NCBI GenBank assembly: GCA_900554165.1
Contig: USGR01000080.1
Location: forward strand, 1 to 5,349
Reading direction: 5' to 3'
Length of the DNA: 5,349 nucleotides
Source: an uncultured Oscillospiraceae bacterium
GTDB lineage: Bacteria; Bacillota_A; Clostridia; Oscillospirales; Acutalibacteraceae
Made by a program: the position numbers and the translations under genes. The notes below the pieces were generated by a model. The model had not been told where the DNA came from. It ran no database searches and was given only the letters and a program-made list of their open reading frames with translations. Below are positions 1-4,157 of this stretch, one piece after another (positions within the stretch are counted from its first letter, which is position 1; each line of letters starts with the position of its first letter).

Positions 1-212
1 TGCAGATGAACCGGGGACTCCAGGTACTCATTGAAAAAGCCGGTGTTCCGGTGGATGCGGCCATTAATGCCTGCACCATAAATCCGGCCCGATGCCTCGG
101 CGTTGATGACCGGAAGGGAAAAATCTGCGCCGGTTACGATGCGGATCTGGTTGTACTGGACAGGGATTATTCCGTGATTCAGACCTACTGTAAAGGAAAA
201 GCCTTCAGATAA
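1..212 (+). CDS. nagA: N-acetylglucosamine-6-phosphate deacetylase, C-terminal end (5' truncated by window)
   Basis: This is the last ~70 codons of an amidohydrolase-fold enzyme, read in the frame that begins at base 3. It matches the NagA C-terminus: a helix leading to an NPA(R)-type segment (TINPARCLGVDD), then the DRKGKI..GYDADLVVLD strand-turn-strand signature that closes the small beta-sandwich domain, and a final V.QTYCKGK strand. NagA deacetylates GlcNAc-6-phosphate to GlcN-6-phosphate in the cytoplasm, feeding amino sugars to glycolysis or wall synthesis. The catalytic metal-binding residues lie upstream of the window, so activity cannot be judged. The gene ends in tandem in-frame stops (TAATAA, 210-215) and is followed at once by a strong terminator, so it is probably transcriptionally separate from the module downstream. 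Other amidohydrolases share the GxDADLVVLD ending, but the DDRKG motif favours NagA. Confidence 0.88.
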   Translation, partial: QMNRGLQVLIEKAGVPVDAAINACTINPARCLGVDDRKGKICAGYDADLVVLDRDYSVIQTYCKGKAFR

Positions 213-213
213 T

Positions 214-288
214 AAAAACAGACATTTTGTCCGCTGCCTCCTGTTCGAAAAGACAGGAAGGGCGGGCCGGATGTCTGTTTTTTATTTT
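214..288 (+). terminator. Intrinsic terminator after nagA
   Basis: A perfect 12-bp outer stem pairs AAAAACAGACAT (214-225) with ATGTCTGTTTTT (271-282). The interior is GC-rich and holds a second hairpin, CCTGT (240-244) with ACAGG (253-257), flanked by further C-rich/G-rich complementary stretches. A T-rich tract (278-288) follows. The structure begins right after the nagA stop codons and separates that gene from the response-regulator unit. Confidence 0.88.
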
Positions 289-292
289 TCGC

Positions 293-321
293 TTTTCTTT
301 GGGGGAATTGTCCTATATAAT
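293..321 (+). promoter_or_regulatory. Candidate sigma-A promoter for the response regulator unit
   Basis: A perfect -10 hexamer TATAAT lies at 316-321, in an AT-rich stretch between the nagA terminator and the regulator ribosome binding site. The -35 side is poor (TTTTCT at 293-298 with a 17-bp spacer), so the promoter may be weak or activator-dependent. The start point would be near 328, leaving a leader of roughly 30 nt. Confidence 0.5.
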
Positions 322-357
322 AATACATAAACAGTTATTTGACGGAAAGGTGATTTG

Positions 358-1029
358 ATGTACCGGATATTAATCGTAGAAGATGATCTGGGGATTGCCC
401 AGGCGATGCAGAACCAGATTCAGACATGGAATCTGGAAGCGAAGTGTGTGGAAAATTTCAGAGATGTGATGAAGGAATTTGCGGCGTATGATCCCCAGCT
501 TGTCCTTTTGGATATTTCACTGCCTTTTTATAACGGATATTACTGGTGTACGGAAATCCGCAAAGTGTCCAAGGTGCCGATTTTATTTATTTCTTCGGCA
601 TCGGATAATATGAATATTGTTATGGCGATGAACATGGGCGGCGACGATTTTATTGCAAAGCCCTTTGACAACAGCGTGCTCATGGCAAAAATTCAGGCAA
701 TACTTAGAAGAACGTACGATTACAGCAGCCGTATAACCGTGCTGGAGCACCGCGGCGTAATGCTTAATACGGCGGACGCCAGCATTGTATTTAACGGAGA
801 AAAGATAGACCTAACTAAAAATGAATATAAAATCATGCAGACGCTTATGGAAAACAAGGGCAAGGTAGTGAGCCGAGAAAGACTTATGCAGCGGCTTTGG
901 GAAAGCGACAGCTATGTAGATGAGAACACACTCAGCGTAAATGTAAACCGTCTGCGCAAAAAGCTGGAGAGCGCCGGTATTCCGGACTTTATAGCCACAA
1001 AGGTAGGCATGGGCTATATTGTTGAATAG
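358..1029 (+). CDS. OmpR/PhoB-family response regulator (BceR-like)
   Basis: This is a 223-aa cytoplasmic transcription factor. The receiver domain (about residues 1-115) has acidic residues E8/D9/D10, phospho-acceptor D52 in the LLDISLP strand, switch S79 and conserved K101 in AKPF. A winged-helix DNA-binding domain follows (about 128-222), with the LTKNEY and ENTLSVNVNRLRKKL recognition-helix motifs and a terminal GMGYIVE wing. Length is normal for the family. The start is ATG 358, because GGAAAGG (344-350) sits 7 nt upstream; the in-frame TTG at 355 is less well spaced. Context (BceS-type kinase, Bce-type ATPase and permease downstream) indicates it is phosphorylated by that kinase and activates the transporter genes. 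An oddity is that codon choice changes sharply part-way through: serines are TCN up to codon 82 and all AGC from codon 106 on. Confidence 0.93.
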   Translation: MYRILIVEDDLGIAQAMQNQIQTWNLEAKCVENFRDVMKEFAAYDPQLVLLDISLPFYNGYYWCTEIRKVSKVPILFISSASDNMNIVMAMNMGGDDFIAKPFDNSVLMAKIQAILRRTYDYSSRITVLEHRGVMLNTADASIVFNGEKIDLTKNEYKIMQTLMENKGKVVSRERLMQRLWESDSYVDENTLSVNVNRLRKKLESAGIPDFIATKVGMGYIVE

Positions 1030-1032
1030 CTT

Positions 1033-1061
1033 TTGAAAGCTCCAATTTAATCAATTAATAT
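1033..1061 (+). promoter_or_regulatory. Possible internal promoter between response regulator and the small gene
   Basis: TTGAAA (1033-1038) and TAATAT (1056-1061) are separated by exactly 17 bp, directly after the regulator stop codon. The -35 matches consensus at 5 of 6 positions and the -10 at 4 of 6. It could give the small gene and the kinase a separate basal transcript. AT-rich spacers produce such matches by chance, so this is only a candidate. Confidence 0.35.
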
Positions 1062-1089
1062 GCAAAGCTGATATATTAGAGTGCAAACC

Positions 1090-1096
1090 GGAGGTG
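1090..1096 (+). promoter_or_regulatory. Ribosome binding site that fixes a TTG start
   Basis: GGAGGTG at 1090-1096 places its GGAGG core 7 nt before TTG 1102. The upstream in-frame GTG at 1081 has no comparable site, and it would put the Shine-Dalgarno inside its own coding sequence. This decides the start of the small gene. Confidence 0.75.
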
Positions 1097-1101
1097 CAGC
1101 C

Positions 1102-1431
1102 TTGGCCAAATTAGAAGTAACTCTATCGGGCAATTTTGATGAGATTTTGACAAGAATAGAACAGGGCATTTTAAACGGCAGCATGTCTGCCACTCTTGAG
1201 GACAGAAGCGACATGCTGATAGGCGACACACGTTGCAGCGTGCGCGTGTTTGAGCGGTACAGCTACTCAGGCGGGAACAGGGTAAGCCTTAATGTGACAT
1301 TGCTTAAATCGGGGGATACTATATGCCTTTCGGCCATTACCGCCGGCGGCAGCCAGGCGATGTTTTTTAAGATAAATACACTTGGCGAAGAGGCTTTTCT
1401 CGACAAGCTAAAGGAAGTGTTATATAATTAA
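1102..1431 (+). CDS. Small conserved protein of unknown function (DUF6054-like), TTG start
   Basis: This is a 109-aa soluble protein with no signal peptide or membrane segment. Seen in the sequence: an N-terminal strand-helix unit (AKLEVTLSGNFDEIL), a middle segment with the conserved-looking GDTRCSVRVFERYSYSGGNR stretch, and a C-terminal AGGSQAMFFK..TLGEEAFLDKL helix. From memory this matches the DUF6054 family of Bacillota, often found as a small accessory gene; I cannot confirm this by search. The pattern of alternating strands ending in a helix suggests a compact alpha/beta fold, perhaps ligand- or protein-binding, but no catalytic motif is visible. It starts at TTG 1102, as the ribosome binding site dictates. 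It lies 72 nt after the response regulator and before the kinase, in the same codon style as the kinase, so it probably travels with the two-component system. A role as an accessory or modulator is only inferred. Confidence 0.72.
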   Translation: MAKLEVTLSGNFDEILTRIEQGILNGSMSATLEDRSDMLIGDTRCSVRVFERYSYSGGNRVSLNVTLLKSGDTICLSAITAGGSQAMFFKINTLGEEAFLDKLKEVLYN

Positions 1432-1459
1432 ATCATATTGTAGGCATATAGTGCAGACG

Positions 1460-1475
1460 CCCGCTTTGCAGCGGG
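1460..1475 (+). other. GC-rich hairpin in the spacer before the kinase
   Basis: CCCGCT (1460-1465) and AGCGGG (1470-1475) form a perfect 6-bp stem closed by a TTGC tetraloop. No T-tract follows, so this is not an ordinary intrinsic terminator. It may act as an mRNA processing or stability element between the small gene and the kinase, or be incidental. Confidence 0.4.
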
Positions 1476-1572
1476 TACAGATAGAAATACATAATAAAAT
1501 CTTTGCGATGCCATGGCTCAAAATAAGGGTATAGTATCTTATATTGCGGCAAAGAGGAAAACGGTGGATAAA

Positions 1573-2565
1573 ATGGGTTTGCTGATAAAATATATAAAAC
1601 AGCATATAAAGGCAGTAGTGCTTTATTTTGTTTTTGTCCTTGTATTTACCTGTATATTTATGCTTTATAAGCTGCCTGTAATGGCGGTGGTATACGCCGG
1701 CTCAATTTGCCTGTTTATCGGTATAATTGCACTGGTTTTAAACTTTATTCTATTTGTAAGGAAACATGCCCGCCTGCAGGAGCTCATAAACGATATAAAG
1801 GTAACCTGCGAACATTTGCCGCCTCCAAACAGCCCGCTTGAGGAGGACTATCAAGAGATAGTGCGCGCCTTATATAACGACCGTCAGGAAGTAACCAACA
1901 AAATGCGCGCAGAATATACCGACCTTACGGAGTATTATTATTTGTGGGCGCATCAGATAAAAACGCCTATAGCATCTATGCGGCTGCGGCTTCAGGATGA
2001 TGAGAGCGAGCTTGGCAGGGACATGTCGGATGAGCTTCAGCGCATAGAGCAGTATGTTGAAATGGCGCTTATGGTGCTGCGATTGGATTCTGTTTCTACC
2101 GATTATGTTTTTAAAGAATATGATTTGGATAATATAATAAAGCAGGCGATAAGAAAATTTGCTTCACAGTTTATACGCAAAAAAATAAAGCTAAATTACG
2201 AAGATGTAAACTGCACTGTGCTGACGGATGAGAAATGGCTGCTGTTTGTAATAGAGCAGGTAATATCCAACGCGGTAAAATATACTCCTCCCGGCGGGAC
2301 TGTAACGATAGACATGGAACGTGACAAAACACTGAGGATTAAAGACACCGGCATAGGCATAGCGCCGGAAGATTTGCCGCGGATTTTTGACAAGGGCTAT
2401 ACCGGCTATAACGGCCGAAGCGATAAAAAGGCAAGTGGAATAGGACTTTATCTTTCGTCGAGAATATGTAAAAATCTGCATCATCGCATTTGGGCGGTAT
2501 CAGCCATAGGAGAAGGCACGGTTGTATATATTGAGCTTAAAAGGGACAAGCTGGAAGTAGAGTAA
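1573..2565 (+). CDS. BceS-type intramembrane-sensing sensor histidine kinase
   Basis: This is a membrane kinase of 330 aa from the chosen ATG. Two transmembrane helices (about residues 14-31 and 36-62) are joined by only a few residues (YKLP), so there is no extracellular sensor domain; this is the hallmark of kinases that read a partner ABC transporter. The dimerisation/phospho-acceptor helix carries H127 in the LWAHQIKTPIASMRL H-box. The catalytic domain has an N-box (N233 in ISNAVKYTP), a G1 box DTGIGI (from D258), an F-box-like RIFDKGYTGYNGR and a G2 box SGIGLYLS. It should autophosphorylate and pass the phosphate to the upstream response regulator. Start choice is uncertain: ATG 1573 has GGTGG 5 nt upstream; GTG 1564 has GAGG 6 nt upstream; ATG 1513 gives 20 extra polar residues but lacks a visible ribosome binding site. 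Ile is often coded by ATA, as in the neighbouring transporter genes. Confidence 0.92.
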   Translation: MGLLIKYIKQHIKAVVLYFVFVLVFTCIFMLYKLPVMAVVYAGSICLFIGIIALVLNFILFVRKHARLQELINDIKVTCEHLPPPNSPLEEDYQEIVRALYNDRQEVTNKMRAEYTDLTEYYYLWAHQIKTPIASMRLRLQDDESELGRDMSDELQRIEQYVEMALMVLRLDSVSTDYVFKEYDLDNIIKQAIRKFASQFIRKKIKLNYEDVNCTVLTDEKWLLFVIEQVISNAVKYTPPGGTVTIDMERDKTLRIKDTGIGIAPEDLPRIFDKGYTGYNGRSDKKASGIGLYLSSRICKNLHHRIWAVSAIGEGTVVYIELKRDKLEVE

Positions 2566-2706
2566 ATTTTAAAAACTGATTTTGACTTTTTAATACACTG
2601 CTTCTCAAGACAATAAAATGATGTTTAAAGCAGCTTTCCTGTGTAATTTATAGAAAGAAAATGGACAAAGAAATTTTATAAATATCCCTTTAAATTAGAG
2701 CCTTTT

Positions 2707-2712
2707 GAGGAG
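2707..2712 (+). promoter_or_regulatory. Ribosome binding site of the P-loop kinase gene
   Basis: GAGGAG lies 9 nt upstream of ATG 2722. The same frame stays open back to a TAA at 2644 but contains no ATG, GTG or TTG in between, so this site and ATG 2722 set the start. Confidence 0.7.
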
Positions 2713-2721
2713 AAAGTAAAA

Positions 2722-3234
2722 ATGATTGTTTTGATTGCAGGCGCTTCTCACACAGGAAAAACTCTTGCGGCACAAAAGATTTTGGAAAAATATAAATATC
2801 CATATTTATCTATTGATTGGGTGAAAATGGGGCTTATCCGAAGCAAAAATACAGAATTAACTCCAGAGAATGATGAAAAATTGCAAACATATCTCTGGCC
2901 AATTATAAGAGAAATAATAAAAACTGCCATTGAAAATAATCAAAACCTTGTCATTGAGGGATGCTACATTCCTTTTAATTGGAAAGAGGATTTTAGCGAA
3001 AAATATTTAAAGCAAATAAAGTATTTTTGCCTTGTTATGACAAAAAGATATATCATAGAAAATTTTGCCAACATAAAAAAATATGCTAATATTATTGAAA
3101 CTCGGCTGGACGACTCACAGTTCACAAAAGAATTTGCGGTGGAGGAGAATGAACGCAATTTTGAGATGTGCAAAAAACATGGATGCGATTTCTTTTTAAT
3201 TGACGGCGAATATCAAATAGATATTGAACTGTAA
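2722..3234 (+). CDS. Small P-loop NTPase, kinase-like (adenylate kinase / 2-phosphoglycerate kinase-type annotation)
   Basis: This is a 170-aa cytoplasmic protein. A Walker A motif GASHTGKT spans residues 7-14, with K13 and T14 as the nucleotide-phosphate ligands. D32 in SIDWVKMGLIR is placed where small-molecule kinases often hold an acceptor-site acidic residue, and a hydrophobic VIEG strand (77-80) resembles Walker B. A lid-like stretch around ETRLDDSQF lies near residues 125-135. Proteins like this in Clostridia are usually labelled AAA ATPase, adenylate kinase or 2-phosphoglycerate kinase, without proof of substrate; zeta-toxin-like or antibiotic kinases share the fold. The gene is strikingly AT-rich (about one third G+C, against about half in the ATPase gene), has ~156-nt spacers on both sides, and ends before a terminator. 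It looks like a passenger inserted into the Bce-type module rather than part of the sensing circuit. Confidence 0.8.
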   Translation: MIVLIAGASHTGKTLAAQKILEKYKYPYLSIDWVKMGLIRSKNTELTPENDEKLQTYLWPIIREIIKTAIENNQNLVIEGCYIPFNWKEDFSEKYLKQIKYFCLVMTKRYIIENFANIKKYANIIETRLDDSQFTKEFAVEENERNFEMCKKHGCDFFLIDGEYQIDIEL

Positions 3235-3290
3235 AAATTTATGATTATTTTTATTTTGATTAGCATAGAAAAATTAGCAAGCATCTTTCA

Positions 3291-3321
3291 AAAATGTAAG
3301 ATTGCGATGGGAAAATGTAAG
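3291..3321 (+). repeat. 10-bp direct repeat, candidate response-regulator operator
   Basis: AAAATGTAAG occurs at 3291-3300 and again at 3312-3321, identical over all 10 positions and offset by 21 bp, which is two helical turns. The pair lies 34-64 bp upstream of the extended -10 element of the transporter genes, the position expected for an activator. OmpR/PhoB-family regulators commonly bind tandem direct repeats on one DNA face. Assigning this site to the regulator at 358-1029 is inference. Confidence 0.5.
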
Positions 3322-3352
3322 CCAAATCTATGGCGCTGCATTTTCCTTTTTT
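3310..3352 (+). terminator. Intrinsic terminator between P-loop kinase gene and the transporter genes
   Basis: GGAAAATG (3310-3317) pairs perfectly with CATTTTCC (3339-3346). Inside it, GCCA (3321-3324) pairs with TGGC (3331-3334) around a 6-nt loop, with a small internal bulge between the stems. A run of six T (3347-3352) follows directly. It should stop transcription coming from the P-loop kinase gene or from the regulator unit, making the transporter genes depend on their own promoter. Confidence 0.75.
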
Positions 3353-3360
3353 GTTACAAT
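3352..3360 (+). promoter_or_regulatory. Extended -10 promoter for the ABC transporter genes
   Basis: TGTTACAAT at 3352-3360 contains TACAAT (5 of 6 matches to the -10 consensus) preceded by the TGn extended -10 motif. No good -35 hexamer is present at the normal distance (GGCGCT region), which fits a promoter needing an activator. The predicted start near 3367 leaves a leader of ~26 nt to ATG 3393. The promoter starts within the T-tract of the terminator. Confidence 0.5.
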
Positions 3361-3379
3361 ACTCTTGCAAAATAGTTTT

Positions 3380-3384
3380 GGAGG
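3380..3384 (+). promoter_or_regulatory. Ribosome binding site of the ABC ATPase gene
   Basis: A perfect GGAGG lies 8 nt before ATG 3393. It rules out the in-frame ATG at 3330, which lies in the loop of the terminator hairpin and would add 21 residues not expected at the N-terminus of this family. Confidence 0.85.
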
Positions 3385-3392
3385 TACTAAAA

Positions 3393-4157
3393 ATGCCGAT
3401 TTTAGAGGTAGCAAATCTTAAAAAGACTTATACCACGCGCTTTGGTGGCAATCAGGTCCAAGCGCTGCAGAATGTGTCTTTCAGCGTTGAAGCGGGAGAG
3501 TATGTAGCAATAATGGGTGAATCCGGCTCCGGCAAAACGACGCTGCTTAATATTTTAGCCGCGCTTGACAAGCCGACAGGCGGTACGGTGATGCTCGACG
3601 GAAGAGATCTCAGCAAGATAAAGGAGTCTGAAATTGCAAAATTTAGGCGCGACAACTTAGGCTTTGTGTTTCAGGAATTTAATTTGCTCGACACCTTTTC
3701 AGTGCAGGACAATATATTTCTTCCGCTTGTACTGGCCGGAAAGTCGTTTAAAGAAATGAAGCAGCGGCTTGACCCAATAGCACACAAGCTTATGATATAC
3801 GACTTATTAAATAAGTATCCATATGAGATATCCGGCGGCCAGAAACAGCGGGCCGCCGTAGCCAGAGCGCTTATTACCGAGCCGCGCCTTATACTTGCCG
3901 ACGAGCCCACCGGCGCACTCGATTCAAAATCAACCGATGAGCTGCTGCAGCTTTTTTCAGCAATTAACCACGAGGGTCAGACAATACTCATGGTAACACA
4001 CTCGGTAAAAGCGGCGAGCCATGCCAGCCGCGTACTGTTTATAAAGGACGGAATGGTATACCATCAGATTTACCGCGGCAACAACACAAACGAGCAGCTT
4101 TATCAGAAAATCTCGGATACCCTCACAATGCTTGCGACAGGCGGTGACCGTCAATGA
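3393..4157 (+). CDS. Bce-type ABC transporter ATP-binding protein
   Basis: This is a 254-aa cytoplasmic ATPase of the MacB/LolD/BceA type. It opens with the typical LEV.NLKKTYTTRFGGNQVQAL strand of antimicrobial-peptide transporters. Walker A is GESGSGKTT (42-50), the Q-loop glutamine is Q94 in FVFQEFNLLD, the signature is SGGQKQR (147-153), Walker B is LILADEP (166-172) with catalytic E171, the D-loop is GALDS (174-178) and the H-loop histidine is H203. All catalytic elements are intact and the length is normal. It powers the permease encoded directly downstream, whose ATG overlaps this gene's TGA by 4 nt (ATGA, 4154-4157), implying translational coupling. Family knowledge points to resistance to, and sensing of, cell-wall-active peptides such as bacitracin or lantibiotics by target protection or release; the actual substrate is unknown. 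It has its own promoter and upstream operator-like repeat. Confidence 0.95.
   Translation: MPILEVANLKKTYTTRFGGNQVQALQNVSFSVEAGEYVAIMGESGSGKTTLLNILAALDKPTGGTVMLDGRDLSKIKESEIAKFRRDNLGFVFQEFNLLDTFSVQDNIFLPLVLAGKSFKEMKQRLDPIAHKLMIYDLLNKYPYEISGGQKQRAAVARALITEPRLILADEPTGALDSKSTDELLQLFSAINHEGQTILMVTHSVKAASHASRVLFIKDGMVYHQIYRGNNTNEQLYQKISDTLTMLATGGDRQ

Noticed and set aside
1081..1101. GTG 1081 as start of the small gene
   Set aside because: It has no upstream Shine-Dalgarno, and the GGAGG at 1090-1094 would lie inside the coding region while being ideally spaced for TTG 1102.
2191..2484. Minus-strand 97-codon frame inside the kinase gene
   Set aside because: It is antisense to the conserved catalytic domain of the histidine kinase (N-box to G2 box) and has no plausible protein content.
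2569..2593. TTAAAAA/TTTTTAA inverted repeat after the kinase gene as a terminator
   Set aside because: The stem is purely A-T, with an 11-nt loop and no following T-tract, so it is too weak to call.
3330..3392. Longer N-terminus for the ABC ATPase from ATG 3330
   Set aside because: There is no ribosome binding site, the codon sits in a terminator hairpin loop, and the family begins at the LEV.NLKK strand. ATG 3393 has a perfect GGAGG 8 nt upstream.
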